Below, piece by piece: positions 25,730 through 35,391 of a stretch of DNA of 64,000 bases (position 1 is its first letter; the number at the start of each line of letters is the position of its first letter). The stretch spans positions 1-64,000 of the forward strand of contig JAJCZM010000054.1 of assembly GCA_029262375.1 (NCBI GenBank), read 5' to 3'. The notes beneath the pieces are model-generated. The model was not told the origin of the DNA and did no database searches. It was given only the letters and a program-made list of their open reading frames with translations. The position numbers and the translations under genes were made by a program. Origin of the DNA: Deltaproteobacteria bacterium. Its GTDB lineage: Bacteria; Desulfobacterota; Binatia; UBA1149; SPBQ01.

Positions 25730-28700
25730 CAGTCCTTCTCCACGGGATCATACTGCATGCGGTCCTGCTCTGCTTGCTCGGCGCGGCGCTGAGCTTCGCG
25801 ATCGCGCACGCCTTGCAGCATTTGGCTCGGATCGGCGTTGGGCTGCTGTTCGTCCTGCGGTTCTTCCTGCTGCTGCTTCTCTTGCTGTTCCTCCTGCTGT
25901 TCTTGTTGCTCGTCTTCGCCTTCTTGCTGTTCCGGCGGCGGCGGCGGGTCGAGCAGGGCGATGGCTTGGAGCAGGTTGTCGAGCGCCGACTGCTGATCGC
26001 CGCGCACCGTGGGCAGCGGGGCAGGGTTCGTGAGCATGTCGCCGGCGGCGTTCGTCATGTCGGCGGCTGCGGCGGCGACGTACGTGGAGGCTTCGGCCAT
26101 CTTCGCTGCCATGTCGGCGGCTTGCTGCGGGTCTTGGCCGCTCGCCGCTGCATCGGCTTCGCCTATGGCACGCGATTGCTCCGACAGCGCCGCGGACAGG
26201 CCGCCCGACATCGTCGAGAGGTTTCTCTGGCGCGGTTCCAGTGGACCGAGTGCGATCGCGGTCTCGTCGATGTTGTCGTCGTCGGCGAGAGCGGCGATGA
26301 CTTCGGTCTCGTCGCCGAGTTCCATCTGCCGGCGCGCCGTTTCCTTCAGATGCTCGATCAGGTTGAAGAAGAGGCTGCGTAGGTCTCCGATCTTCTTGAT
26401 CGCGTCGTCTACGGCCTCGCGCGTCGGGGGCAGTGCAACGGCGGCCGTATCGACGTCGCTCTCTTCGAGTGCGCCGATCAGTGCCCGCGCCGAGTGCATC
26501 GAGACGACGGCGGTGTCGGCCAACTGCCCGGCGAGTTCGAAGCGCTGGCGCTCCTGTTCCAATGCTTCGGGATCGGGCGCCTCGCCTTCGGCCGGGGCAG
26601 CGCCTGCCGCAGCCGCGGCAATCGCTTGTGCGATGTCACCCGCCGTTTCGTCTATTAGCGTTTCGACGCGTGCCGAGCGCTCGAGATTCTTGTCTTGAAG
26701 GCTGACGGCGGCACCGGAGTACTCCAGCACGGCCGCGATACCGCCTTCGTGCTGGTCATCCGAAAGCAGCAATCCGATACGTGCTTGCGTTTCGTAGAGC
26801 AGATCGATCAAGCGGCGCAGATCGAGAAAACTCTCACGTGCCGCCGCAAGTTCGGCGAGTGCTTCGCTTTGTGACCGGAGTGCGTCGTGTTCGCTTGCTT
26901 CGTGCAGTTGCTTCGCGGCCGTGCGGAACGCTTCGGCCGCGCGAGAGATGTGCGGCGCTGCTTCTGCGATCTGCGCTACGAAGCGTGCTTGTTCGGGCGG
27001 CAGTTCCTGCTCGGCCGCGGCGGCTTGTTGTAGGCCGGCCTCGATACCGACGTACAGTTCGTCGGCGCGTTCGGTCAACGTGATCTGCGTGTCGGTCAGG
27101 TACTCGGGCGTGAGCCAGGCGGGCGGCGCGGGCTGTGACTCCGAGGCCGCCGCGATGCGCGTGCCGGTCTGGCGCGCGAGTTCGATGCCGTCGGCCAGCA
27201 GCTGGTCGATGATGGCGACGGGTTCGAGCAGTTGGTCGCGGGCGCGTTTGAGTTCATCGAGCGATGCCGCCGCGCGACGGTAAGAGCGCTCGGCTTCGAG
27301 ACGGCGCATGCGTGCGCGGGCCTGGCCGATGCGTTCGCGCGCGCGGTGCGTGTAGTGCAAGAAGCCGGCGAGGCGCGCGCCTTGGACGGCTTGTTCGGGC
27401 GTGCGTTCTTCTTCGTTCGTTGCTTCGATCGAGGTGAGCTCGGCGCCTGCGCGTTCGGCGACTTCGTCGGCCTCGCTCAGGATTTCCAATTGCGTGGCAG
27501 CCGCCGAGCGAAACGCGGAGCGCAGCGCTTCTTCGGCGTTCGGCGAATCGGCGCGCTCCGCCGCATTCACCAACTCGGCGAGCCCGCCGATGAACCCGCG
27601 CTGGCGTTCCAATAGCGCCGTGATCGAGGCGAGTAGATCGACTTCTTCATCTTCGCGCAGTTGATCGGCCAACTCGACGGCGCGGCGCGATACCAGTTCG
27701 AGATTGAAGCGTGGGTCTTCGGCCCCTGGGCGCAGATCAACGGCCCGTTGGAACCATGAACCCGCTTTGCCGAGCGATTCAAGCGCGGCCTTCGGATCGC
27801 TCGACAGGGACTGGTCGGCACGCTTGACCTCGACCCAACCGAGATTGTAGGTCGCCCGGTAGCGCGCCTCGCCGTCGGTGCCTGCGTGTTCGCGCACGAA
27901 TTCGAAGTTCTTTTCGGCCGCGTCGAGTGTTCCGGCGGCCATGGCTTCGAGAGCCCGGTTGTAGGCGTCGCGAGGGTCCGTTGGAACGGCCGGCTTTCGA
28001 ACGGCCGCCTTATCGGCGGCCTCTGGCTGCTCGGCGGCGTTCGGAACGCCCGCGGTGTCGGCTGGCTTCTGGACGGCCTCCTTTTGAACGGCCGCCTTTT
28101 GAACGGCCGCCTTATCGGCGGCCTTGCCGGCGGCCTTTGGCTGCTCGGCTGGTGTTCCAAGGTTTGCGGCGGTGTCTTCGGCGGCCTGGGCTTGGGCGGT
28201 TGGTGGGTGTTGGGCCTGTACCGGGACGGCGCTCGCGGCGCTCAATGCGCCGGCAAGAAGCATGGGACCGACAATCGCGACGAGTTTGCGTGGTTCCTCG
28301 CGCGCGGCCGGTGCCGCCGGTGCAGACGTACGCGAGCTTACTGCGGCCGCGGCGACCAGGCAGATCAGCGCGAAGAGGATCGCCAGCTGGAAGGTATCGT
28401 CGCGAATGGCGCGCCCTCGGCCGTCGAGGCGCCCACGCGTGAGGCGCGCGATGTGACGTTCATAGATCGATTCGAGATCGAGCACGCCGGTGCCGGCCGG
28501 GATGTAGGCGCCATCGGTAGCCAGTGCCATCTGTCGCAGCGTCTCGCCGTCGAGCCGGCTCATGACGACGTTGCCGTCGGCGTCGCGCAGGGCGCTGCGT
28601 GCGCCCGTGCGTGGATCCGTGATCAGGATCTCGCTGCCGGCTTCGTCACCGAACCCGATTGCGAGAATGCGTATTCCGCGTTCGCCGGCCGCCTTCGCTG

Positions 28701-29331
28701 CCTCTAAAGGGAAGGAGTCGTGGTCTTCACCATCGGTGATTAGAAGGATGGATCGCGAGACGTCTCCCGCTTCGCCGAAGCCGGCGATGGCTTTTCGAAT
28801 AGGCTCTTCCAGGCGCGTTCCGCCTCGGCTGACACTGCGCGGGCCGGCTTCGTCGAGCACGAGGCGCAAGAAACCGAAGTCAGGCGTCATGGGAGACAGC
28901 ACGGTTGCGCGACCGGCGAACGCGATGAGACCGACCTGGTCGCCGCCCAAGTACGACAACAGATCGCGGATCTCCGCCTTGGCACGGCCGAGCCGGTTCG
29001 GCGTGACGTCTTCAGCGAGCATCGAGTTGGAGACGTCGAGACAAATCATGATCTCGGCGCCGACCCGCGGTGTCTCGACGAATCGCAGTCCGACCTGCGG
29101 GCGCATCAGTGCCAGCGTCAGGAACGCGCCCGTGGCGACGAACAGGGCGAGGCGCGCGAAGCGACGTCGAGCCGACATCTGTCTTACCAGCAGCGCCTGC
29201 ATGACCGGCGATACGAGCGCGCCTAGCGATGCCATACCACGCCGGTCCAGGAACGCGGCTGCCGCTGCGACCGCCAGCACCAGCCAGAAGAAGTGAATGT
29301 TGCCCGGTTCTGCGAAGTGGATGGCGTTCAC
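25726..29331 (-). CDS. BatB-BatC fusion: VWA domain plus long TPR/coiled-coil region
   Basis: A 1201-residue protein. Two membrane segments near the N-terminus are followed by a von Willebrand A domain (about 90-290) with an intact MIDAS: DVSNSM, a threonine loop and TDGEDHD. Another membrane segment lies at about 315-335. An Ala/Lys/Gln repeat linker (about 390-445) leads to TPR-like helices (about 450-560), then about 550 residues of long helical, coiled-coil-prone sequence, a Gln/Glu-rich stretch, and the C-terminal DPVEKDW. The N part equals BatB; the TPR part with a KDW end equals BatC, normally a separate gene. The long helical insert is unusual. GTG start overlaps batA by four bases. 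Confidence 0.85.
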   Translation of the reverse strand: MNAIHFAEPGNIHFFWLVLAVAAAAAFLDRRGMASLGALVSPVMQALLVRQMSARRRFARLALFVATGAFLTLALMRPQVGLRFVETPRVGAEIMICLDVSNSMLAEDVTPNRLGRAKAEIRDLLSYLGGDQVGLIAFAGRATVLSPMTPDFGFLRLVLDEAGPRSVSRGGTRLEEPIRKAIAGFGEAGDVSRSILLITDGEDHDSFPLEAAKAAGERGIRILAIGFGDEAGSEILITDPRTGARSALRDADGNVVMSRLDGETLRQMALATDGAYIPAGTGVLDLESIYERHIARLTRGRLDGRGRAIRDDTFQLAILFALICLVAAAAVSSRTSAPAAPAAREEPRKLVAIVGPMLLAGALSAASAVPVQAQHPPTAQAQAAEDTAANLGTPAEQPKAAGKAADKAAVQKAAVQKEAVQKPADTAGVPNAAEQPEAADKAAVRKPAVPTDPRDAYNRALEAMAAGTLDAAEKNFEFVREHAGTDGEARYRATYNLGWVEVKRADQSLSSDPKAALESLGKAGSWFQRAVDLRPGAEDPRFNLELVSRRAVELADQLREDEEVDLLASITALLERQRGFIGGLAELVNAAERADSPNAEEALRSAFRSAAATQLEILSEADEVAERAGAELTSIEATNEEERTPEQAVQGARLAGFLHYTHRARERIGQARARMRRLEAERSYRRAAASLDELKRARDQLLEPVAIIDQLLADGIELARQTGTRIAAASESQPAPPAWLTPEYLTDTQITLTERADELYVGIEAGLQQAAAAEQELPPEQARFVAQIAEAAPHISRAAEAFRTAAKQLHEASEHDALRSQSEALAELAAARESFLDLRRLIDLLYETQARIGLLLSDDQHEGGIAAVLEYSGAAVSLQDKNLERSARVETLIDETAGDIAQAIAAAAAGAAPAEGEAPDPEALEQERQRFELAGQLADTAVVSMHSARALIGALEESDVDTAAVALPPTREAVDDAIKKIGDLRSLFFNLIEHLKETARRQMELGDETEVIAALADDDNIDETAIALGPLEPRQRNLSTMSGGLSAALSEQSRAIGEADAAASGQDPQQAADMAAKMAEASTYVAAAAADMTNAAGDMLTNPAPLPTVRGDQQSALDNLLQAIALLDPPPPPEQQEGEDEQQEQQEEQQEKQQQEEPQDEQQPNADPSQMLQGVRDREAQRRAEQAEQDRMQYDPVEKDW
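28081..28110. repeat. 15-base coding tandem repeat inside the BatB-BatC gene
   Basis: CTTTTGAACGGCCGC is repeated perfectly at 28081-28095 and 28096-28110. A diverged larger duplication surrounds it (CTTATCGGCGGCC near 28005 and 28111). On the minus strand the units encode AAVQK-type pentapeptides in the linker between the VWA and TPR parts, so linker length may vary between strains. Confidence 0.75.
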
Positions 29332-30368
29332 GGCAGCCTCCGCAAATAGGAGCTCGACAGCAGCAGTGCCGCAGCGATCAAAGCGAGCGCGGTGTACACA
29401 AAGAGCGCGAAGTGTTCCTCGAACTGTAGGTAACGCACTTCGGTGATCTCGGTGCGTTCGAGCCGATCGATCTCGCGGTAGACCTGCTGCAATCCCTCGG
29501 CGTCGCGGGCGTGGAAGTATCTGCCGTCGGTGCGCGCTGCGATCTGCTTGAGCGTCTCTTCGTCGATCTCTACCGGCACGCGCCGAAGGTATTCGCGTCC
29601 ACCGCGACCCGTTACCGGCATCGGCGCCATGCCGGTCGTGCCCGCACCGATTGTGTACACACGGATGCCGTGGTCTGCAGCGAGCGCCGCCGCCTGCATC
29701 GGCTCGACGGTGCCCGCGTTGTTGACGCCGTCGGTCAGTAGAATGACCAACCGCGATTTCGCCGGATGCTCGCGCAAACGTTCAACCGCGAGAGCGAGTC
29801 CTTCACCGACCGCCGTCGCCGCCTCGGATTGAAGCGTTGCGACCTCGATCTGTTCGAGAATGCCTACAAGGTTGCCGTGATCGAGGGTGAGAGGGCAGAT
29901 GCCGTCCGCATAGGTACCGAACGCGACGATACCGATGAGGTCGTCCGGGCGACCGTTGCCCGCGTCTCCGCCCTCGACGAACTGCTTGAACACGGTCTTC
30001 ACGGCGTCCAGGCGGCTGACGGTTGCATCGTCGTCGACGAAGTCACGCGCGTTCATCGATCCCGAGCGATCAATGGCCATGATGATGGCGATGCCCTCGC
30101 GGCTGATCGAAGTGGTGGCATCGCCCGTGCGCGGTCCCGCCAGAGCGATGGCCAGTGCCAGCGCGGCCAGCGCGAGTAGAATCGCGGGCAGCGGCGCGAG
30201 GCGCACCCGCAAGGATTTCGGTACATCGCGCGCAATCGCCAGGCTCGAGTAGGTGAGCGACGACGAGACTCGGCGCGCGAACAGATAGACGATGGGCGCC
30301 GCCAATGCCGCGAGCAAGAATAGCGGGTCGCGCAGCTCGACTCCGTGCGGTAGCAGGAACTCAAGCAT
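29328..30368 (-). CDS. BatA-like VWA membrane protein
   Basis: Aerotolerance-type VWA protein of 346 residues. Two N-terminal membrane segments (about 10-35 and 55-75) precede the VWA domain, whose MIDAS is complete: AIDRSGSM, and LLTDGVNNAG. A C-terminal membrane segment (LFVYTALALIAAALLL) anchors it, the usual BatA topology with the VWA domain outside. I chose the ATG at 30368, which overlaps the upstream stop by eight bases and has GGAAG upstream; the frame is open to 30431. It is followed by the BatB-BatC gene with a four-base overlap. Confidence 0.85.
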   Translation of the reverse strand: MLEFLLPHGVELRDPLFLLAALAAPIVYLFARRVSSSLTYSSLAIARDVPKSLRVRLAPLPAILLALAALALAIALAGPRTGDATTSISREGIAIIMAIDRSGSMNARDFVDDDATVSRLDAVKTVFKQFVEGGDAGNGRPDDLIGIVAFGTYADGICPLTLDHGNLVGILEQIEVATLQSEAATAVGEGLALAVERLREHPAKSRLVILLTDGVNNAGTVEPMQAAALAADHGIRVYTIGAGTTGMAPMPVTGRGGREYLRRVPVEIDEETLKQIAARTDGRYFHARDAEGLQQVYREIDRLERTEITEVRYLQFEEHFALFVYTALALIAAALLLSSSYLRRLP

Positions 30369-31479
30369 GGGAGCTTCCATCTCTGTTCCGGGCGGTGCTG
30401 TTGCTAGCGGTGCCGCTCGAAGCGTCGTCACGGGTTTGTTCTAGAAAATGACGGGCGTGGTCCAGGGCATCGCCGATCTCTTGTTCACCGGGCACGAAGC
30501 GGGCGAATTTGACCATGTCGGCGCTCTGCAGGAACTCGCGCAGGAAGCCTTTGTGCTCGGCTGAAAGATCGGGCGACGCAGCCGCGACGGTCAGGAATTC
30601 TTCGGTCGTCAGTTCGGGCGCGCGCAGTTCGAAGCGGTCTTCGAGATAGCGGCGGATGAGGTCGCTCAGCTCGACGAAAAACGCGCCCACCTCGTCGGCG
30701 CCTGGCAGCGGGCGCGCTACCAGAGACGAAAGCCGTGCGATGGCCGCTTCGTAGGCGCTCTCGCGCAGGGCTTGCGGGTTCCAGGCTGCGAGCACGCGTC
30801 GCAGCAGCAGCGCGCCGGCGAGTAAGAGCACGCCGACGACGGCGGCGATCCAGTAAGAGCGCGCCGAGCGCAGGCTTTCGAGATCGCCCAGTGGCGGTCG
30901 CAGCTCGGCGGCCGCCTGCGACGGTACGACCGATTCGACTTCGAAGGGCATTCGTTCGGTGAGCAGTTCGTACGCGTCTTCACCGTCGGGTGCGGGTTTG
31001 CCGTCCTCGCGATGGTCAACGAACTCGACGATCAGCGGCGGGATGCTGGCCTTTCCCGACGCCGTCAGTTCGAGCGTGTAGCGCTGGGAAGAAACCGTAC
31101 GGCCTTGGTCGTCGAGACGCTGTTCGGGGAAGAAATCGACGATCGGGAATCGTTCGAGCGCTTGGCCGAATTCCGGCATGAGCAGCTCTACGTCCTTATC
31201 GGCCGTGACTTCGAGGGTGACGACGAGCGTATCTCCGATGCGCGGCGCGGCAGGTTCGAGGCTGACGACGGCGCGCACGGGACCGCGCTCGCTGACCGTG
31301 CGCAGGCTCTCGGATTGCACGGTCTCGGCCTGTTCTGTCTTGGCCTGGGCCGTCTCAGGTTGCTCCGGCTGCTTCGTGTCGTCGGCCGCCGCCGCACGCA
31401 CGAAGCTTGTCGACATCGTGAATGTCAGCATGAACGCGCAAACCGCGCGCGCTGTGTATTGCAGTGCGCGCGGACTCAA
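30361..31479 (-). CDS. Bat operon membrane protein (DUF4381-like)
   Basis: A 372-residue protein with a signal peptide (about 1-30), an Ala/Glu/Gln-rich linker, a beta-rich extracytoplasmic region (RIGDTLVVTLEVTADKDVEL), one central membrane segment (about 210-232, WIAAVVGVLLLAGALLL) and a cytoplasmic helical end (FFVELSDLIRRYLEDRF, ELTTEEFL). The RRYLEDRF and TTEEFL pattern is typical of the DUF4381-type protein found between DUF58 and BatA genes. The TTG start at 31479 overlaps the DUF58 stop. Role unknown. Confidence 0.75.
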   Translation of the reverse strand: MSPRALQYTARAVCAFMLTFTMSTSFVRAAAADDTKQPEQPETAQAKTEQAETVQSESLRTVSERGPVRAVVSLEPAAPRIGDTLVVTLEVTADKDVELLMPEFGQALERFPIVDFFPEQRLDDQGRTVSSQRYTLELTASGKASIPPLIVEFVDHREDGKPAPDGEDAYELLTERMPFEVESVVPSQAAAELRPPLGDLESLRSARSYWIAAVVGVLLLAGALLLRRVLAAWNPQALRESAYEAAIARLSSLVARPLPGADEVGAFFVELSDLIRRYLEDRFELRAPELTTEEFLTVAAASPDLSAEHKGFLREFLQSADMVKFARFVPGEQEIGDALDHARHFLEQTRDDASSGTASNSTARNRDGSSHA

Positions 31480-32528
31480 CGCCGCTGCCTCCGTTCGCGC
31501 ATGCGGAAGAACTTGACGAGCGGCTCGACCACCGACTGCGCGGAATCCACGTGAATGAAATCGATGCCGCTCGAGCGCAATCGGTGCTCGAGATCGTCGA
31601 TGCGTGCGCGCGAGCGCTCGGCAAGCTCCCGCTGGAAACTCGCGGAAGCGGTGTCGTACAGCCCCGTCTCTCCGGTTTCGGCGTCGCGCATCGCAACGAG
31701 CCCGACACCGGGAAGCTCCAGTTCGCGAGGGTCGCTCACGAGGACGGCGATGACATCGTGTTTGCGATTGGCGGCTCGCAGCGCGCTTTCGAAATTGTCG
31801 TCGAGAAAGTCACTCACGACGAAGCACACCGATCGGCGTTTACACACCGACATGATGAACTCGGTGGCGGCCGCAATGTTGGTGGCTTGGCGCGCACGAC
31901 GAAGTGTGCGGCCGCGACCGGCCAGCAGCGTGGGCAGCTTAGTAATGCTAGTCAGGTTCGCAATCTTGGTAAGGGCGCGCAGGCGTTCGCCGATGCTGCG
32001 ACCAGCAGATGGAGCTTCTGTGCCGGCGCCGGCCACGGTCGGTGCGCCGTTGCCCGTGGAAGTCTCTGTGCCGTGCGCGAGCACTTCGCGCACCACGCGC
32101 AAGGCATGCTTCTGGCCCTTGCGAGGTGGGATGTATTGTTCGATGTCGCCATGGAACAAGACCAGACCGACCTTGTCGTCGTTGCGAATGGCGGAGAATG
32201 CGAGCAGTGCGCACAATTCTGCGGCGGCGTCGCGCTTGGACCGACTGCCGGAACCGAAGTCCTGGCTCGCCGAGACATCGGCCATCAACATCAATGTGAG
32301 TTGACGTTCCTCGACGTAGCGTTTTACGAACGGTTCGCCGGTGCGCGCGGTAACGTTCCAGTCGATCGAGCGAACGTCGTCGCCCGGTATGTACGGACGC
32401 ACTTCGTCGAACTCGACGCCTCCGCCTTTGAACACGGATATGTATTCGCCGGCCAAGACGTCGGCCACCTGGCGGCCGGTACGCACTTGGATCTCGCGTA
32501 CGCGTCGAATGATTTCGCTGGCGAGCAT
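31476..32528 (-). CDS. DUF58 domain protein of the Bat/MoxR operon
   Basis: A 350-residue cytoplasmic VWA-like protein. The DUF58 signature lies at about residues 45-90 (PGDDVRSIDWNVTART, then RQLTLMLMADVSAS), and a degenerate MIDAS-type aspartate in ADVSAS follows. DUF58 proteins almost always sit directly after MoxR ATPases, as here (21 bases), and are thought to work as partners for chaperone-like MoxR activity. The ATG at 32528 is clear; the stop overlaps the next gene. Confidence 0.9.
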   Translation of the reverse strand: MLASEIIRRVREIQVRTGRQVADVLAGEYISVFKGGGVEFDEVRPYIPGDDVRSIDWNVTARTGEPFVKRYVEERQLTLMLMADVSASQDFGSGSRSKRDAAAELCALLAFSAIRNDDKVGLVLFHGDIEQYIPPRKGQKHALRVVREVLAHGTETSTGNGAPTVAGAGTEAPSAGRSIGERLRALTKIANLTSITKLPTLLAGRGRTLRRARQATNIAAATEFIMSVCKRRSVCFVVSDFLDDNFESALRAANRKHDVIAVLVSDPRELELPGVGLVAMRDAETGETGLYDTASASFQRELAERSRARIDDLEHRLRSSGIDFIHVDSAQSVVEPLVKFFRMRERRQRR

Positions 32529-32549
32529 GATTGCTTGGTCGACTGGTTG

Positions 32550-33536
32550 CTACGGCACCAAGACGGAATCGAGGATGCGGGCGACGATGTCTTCCGTTGT
32601 CTTTCCCTCTGCCTCGGCTTCGTAACTGATCGCGATGCGGTGTCGCAAAACGTCGGGAACCAGCGACTTCACATCGTGGGGTGTGACGTAGTTGCGTCCC
32701 AGCAGATACGCGTGACCCTTGGCCGCGTGCATGAGGCAGATCGACGCGCGTGGGCTGGCTCCGTGTTCGATCATGCCTTCGAGCCCGGTGACGTTGCTCT
32801 CGGCCGGATCGCGTGTCGCGCGCACGAGGTCGACCACGTAGTTGCGTACCTTCTCATCGACGAACACGTCGGCGACCTCTTTGCGCGCGGCCATGATGTC
32901 GGCCGGTGTGCACACGCGTGAGACCTCCGGGATGGCCTGCCCGGAAGCCATCCGGTCTACGACCTTGCGCTCCTCGTCGCGGCTCGGGTAGTCCACTTTG
33001 ATCTTCATCATGAACCGATCGATCTGCGCTTCGGGCAGCGGGTAGGTGCCTTCCTGCTCGATCGGATTCTGCGTGGCGAGTACGAGAAACGGCTCTTCCA
33101 TGGTGTAGGTGTTGCCGCCGATGGTGGCCTGGCGCTCCTGCATGGCTTCGAGCAGAGCTGCCTGAACCTTCGCCGGGGCGCGATTTATTTCGTCTGCGAG
33201 CACCAGATTCGAAAAAATCGGCCCCTGTTTGACGCTATACGTGCCTTCCTTCGGGTTGAAGATTTCGGTGCCGACCACGTCGGCCGGCAGCATGTCCGGC
33301 GTGAACTGTATCCGGGAAAACCCGGTGTCGATCGCCCCTGCCAGAGAGCGAACGGTGAGCGTCTTCGCGAGACCCGGCATGCCTTCGAGCAGCACGTGAC
33401 CGCCGGTCAGCAGGCCGGTCAGCAAGCGCATGACGACGGTCTCCTGACCGACGAGTACCTTGCCGATTTCATTGACTAAATTGCTCGCCAGCCGACTGGC
33501 GTCACCGGTTGTTTCGGTCGTATTCGTTGTCGACAT
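32550..33536 (-). CDS. MoxR-family AAA+ ATPase
   Basis: A 328-residue AAA+ ATPase, first gene of the Bat operon. Walker A GMPGLAKT (about residue 52), Walker B LADEINRA, sensor 1 LATQNP and the family segment EGTYPLPEAQIDRFM are all intact. MoxR proteins act with VWA partners in maturation or stress pathways. The ATG at 33536 is preceded by GGAG at about nine bases; the frame extends further up without MoxR similarity. The promoter of the operon should lie in the 440 bases before it. Confidence 0.93.
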   Translation of the reverse strand: MSTTNTTETTGDASRLASNLVNEIGKVLVGQETVVMRLLTGLLTGGHVLLEGMPGLAKTLTVRSLAGAIDTGFSRIQFTPDMLPADVVGTEIFNPKEGTYSVKQGPIFSNLVLADEINRAPAKVQAALLEAMQERQATIGGNTYTMEEPFLVLATQNPIEQEGTYPLPEAQIDRFMMKIKVDYPSRDEERKVVDRMASGQAIPEVSRVCTPADIMAARKEVADVFVDEKVRNYVVDLVRATRDPAESNVTGLEGMIEHGASPRASICLMHAAKGHAYLLGRNYVTPHDVKSLVPDVLRHRIAISYEAEAEGKTTEDIVARILDSVLVP

Positions 33537-33976
33537 CTTCGTGTCTCCGTCCCTTGGAGTTGTGTCGTTCGCGGCCGCCCGGCGGGAGGGCCGGTCGGCG
33601 AACAGCATCCGGCTATTACACCCACCGATGATTACACGATCAAGTTTCACGGCACCCGTCGCGCGGATATTCGGGCGCTCGATGCAGGGCTGCGACGAGA
33701 GGGGCAGGACCGTTTGAGCCTAGAATTGTGCGCATAACTCGGCGTTCAAGTCTGGCATTCTCGTGTCCGGTACGTTATTGCGAGACGGGTGGTGAGGATT
33801 TCCGCGACGTCGTTGCGGTCGTTTCGACGACCGGGCGACACAAAGAAACCACACTAAGAGGACCGCTCTCTTTTGGCCGGGTGATCGAGTTGCTAAACTA
33901 GCGAGAACTCGAGCGGGCCAGCTTAGATAGCGGAGCGAAACTCGGTCGCAATAAACACAAGGATTCGGAGAAATTA
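33537..33976. other. divergent intergenic region between the Bat operon and the HU-like gene
   Basis: This 440-base gap should hold the promoters of the Bat operon (leftward) and the HU-like gene (rightward). The sequence near 33770-33960 is richer in A and T. CGAGTT at 33886-33891 and AACTCG at 33906-33911 form a short inverted repeat. GGAG just before 33977 serves the HU-like gene. No open frame in it looks real. Confidence 0.4.
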
Positions 33977-34312
33977 ATGGCGAAGAAGGCAACAGCAGTA
34001 AGTACGGCAATGACCAAGTCTCAGATCTTTTCGGAGATCGCAGACAACACCGGTTTGGCGAAGAAGGAAATCGCTGCGGTGTTCGATGAGCTCGGAACTA
34101 TCGTTGAGCGTCACGTTCGTAAGCGCGCAGTAGGCCAGTTCACCCTTCCCGGGTTGCTGAAGATCAAAACCGTCAAGAAGCCTGCGCGTCCCGCGCAGAA
34201 GAACGTTCCTAACCCGTTCCGCCCCGGCGAAACGATGGATGTTGCGGCGAAGCCGGCGAGCACTCGCATCAAGGTTCTCCCGCTCAAGAAACTCAAGGAC
34301 ATGGCGGGCTGA
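33977..34312 (+). CDS. HU-family DNA-binding protein
   Basis: A 111-residue histone-like protein. The helical N-terminal half contains MTKSQIFSEIADNTGLAKKEIAAVF in the usual HU layout, followed by the beta-arm region with GLLKIKTVKKPAR and NPFRPGETMDVAAKPAS, then the closing KVLPLKKLKD. The arm tip is rich in lysine and proline, giving a basic DNA-embracing arm. It is about 20 residues longer than E. coli HU, mostly at the N-terminus and in the arm. A strong terminator follows 27 bases downstream. Confidence 0.88.
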   Translation: MAKKATAVSTAMTKSQIFSEIADNTGLAKKEIAAVFDELGTIVERHVRKRAVGQFTLPGLLKIKTVKKPARPAQKNVPNPFRPGETMDVAAKPASTRIKVLPLKKLKDMAG

Positions 34313-34338
34313 CATAGCCGACATGCTCTCAGAGACTT

Positions 34339-34385
34339 CGGGCCCGTCACGAACCGTTTCGGTTTGCGGCGGGCCCGTTTTTTTT
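34339..34385 (+). terminator. intrinsic terminator of the HU-like gene
   Basis: A long stem pairs 34339-34355 with 34361-34377 (15 of 17 positions, one mismatch and wobbles) around the loop GTTTC. Eight T residues follow at 34378-34385. It lies just after the HU-like stop and before the dioxygenase gene. Confidence 0.9.
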
Positions 34386-34390
34386 GTGCC

Positions 34391-35389
34391 GTGCCGTTTC
34401 TAAGCTTCGGCGAACAAGTACTTCACTATTTTGACCGACCGCATGAGTCGGTTCCGTGCGAGACGCTTTCGGGGCCGGCTGCGTGGCGCGGCGACGCGTT
34501 GTCTACCAGCGACGATTGGACGCGTGCGCTGAGCGCCGACGAGATCGACGAACTCGAAGATGCCGCACGACGTGTGCATCTCGACGGCGACGGGCTCGAG
34601 CGGCTCGTCGACGTCTGCGCTGACGATTTCCCGTTGCCCCTGCTCGCGCCACGCATCGAAGAGTGGCGCCGTGAACTCGCAGATGGTCGCGGCTTCGTTC
34701 TGCTCCGCGGACTTCCGGTCGAGCGCTGGGGAGAGCGGCTGTCGAGCATCGCCTATTGGGGCCTTGGCGTGCATCTCGGCTCGCCGGGCGGACAAAACCC
34801 CGACAACGACCTTCTCGGCCACGTTCTCGACACCGGCGCCGAGCGCAACGATCCGCACGTGCGTCGCTATCTGACCTCGGGCGACATCCGCTACCACTGC
34901 GATGCCGCAGACGTAGTCGGCTTGCTGTGTCTGAGCGCGCCCGAGCGCGGTGGCGCGAGTCGGCTCGCAAGTTCGGTGACCGTGTTCAACGAATTGCTTC
35001 GCGAGCGACCCGATCTGAGCCGACGATTGTTCTCGCCTTTCCTACTCGACGCGCGCAACGACGACCGCGCCGGTTCGATCCGCCACGTACCGGTCACGCC
35101 GTGCTGCTTCGCGGACGGGCGGCTGCGCACGTTCTTTCACAGCGACTACTTCCGTTCGGTCGTTCGACACGACGACGTCCCTGCGCTGACTGACGACGAG
35201 ACTGAACTGCTCGACGTCTATGAAGCGATCGCCAATCGCGAAGACCTGCGACTCGACATGCAGCTCAGAGCCGGAGATATTCAGTTGGTGTCGAATCACA
35301 CCGTGTTGCACGCGCGCACCGCCTACCAAGACGCGGCCGCCTCGAATGGCAAGCGCCATCTGTTGCGCCTGTGGATATCGCTGGATTGA
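34391..35389 (+). CDS. TauD/TfdA-like Fe(II)/2-oxoglutarate dioxygenase
   Basis: Protein of about 332 residues of the TauD/TfdA fold. The metal motif HxD is in IRYHCDAADVV and the distal histidine in VSNHTVLHARTAY; a C-terminal arginine suited to 2-oxoglutarate binding is in HLLRLWI. Substrate unknown. The start is uncertain: the open frame begins inside the terminator hairpin, and the first usable codon beyond it is the GTG at 34391; a TTG at 34498 is possible but would drop the conserved GPAAWRG segment. The stop is two bases before the next start. Confidence 0.83.
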   Translation: MPFLSFGEQVLHYFDRPHESVPCETLSGPAAWRGDALSTSDDWTRALSADEIDELEDAARRVHLDGDGLERLVDVCADDFPLPLLAPRIEEWRRELADGRGFVLLRGLPVERWGERLSSIAYWGLGVHLGSPGGQNPDNDLLGHVLDTGAERNDPHVRRYLTSGDIRYHCDAADVVGLLCLSAPERGGASRLASSVTVFNELLRERPDLSRRLFSPFLLDARNDDRAGSIRHVPVTPCCFADGRLRTFFHSDYFRSVVRHDDVPALTDDETELLDVYEAIANREDLRLDMQLRAGDIQLVSNHTVLHARTAYQDAAASNGKRHLLRLWISLD

Positions 35390-35391
35390 TC

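Noticed and set aside
31464..32921. Plus-strand open frame of 485 codons
   Set aside because: It lies opposite the DUF58 and MoxR genes, whose motifs are clear, and shows no family-like composition.
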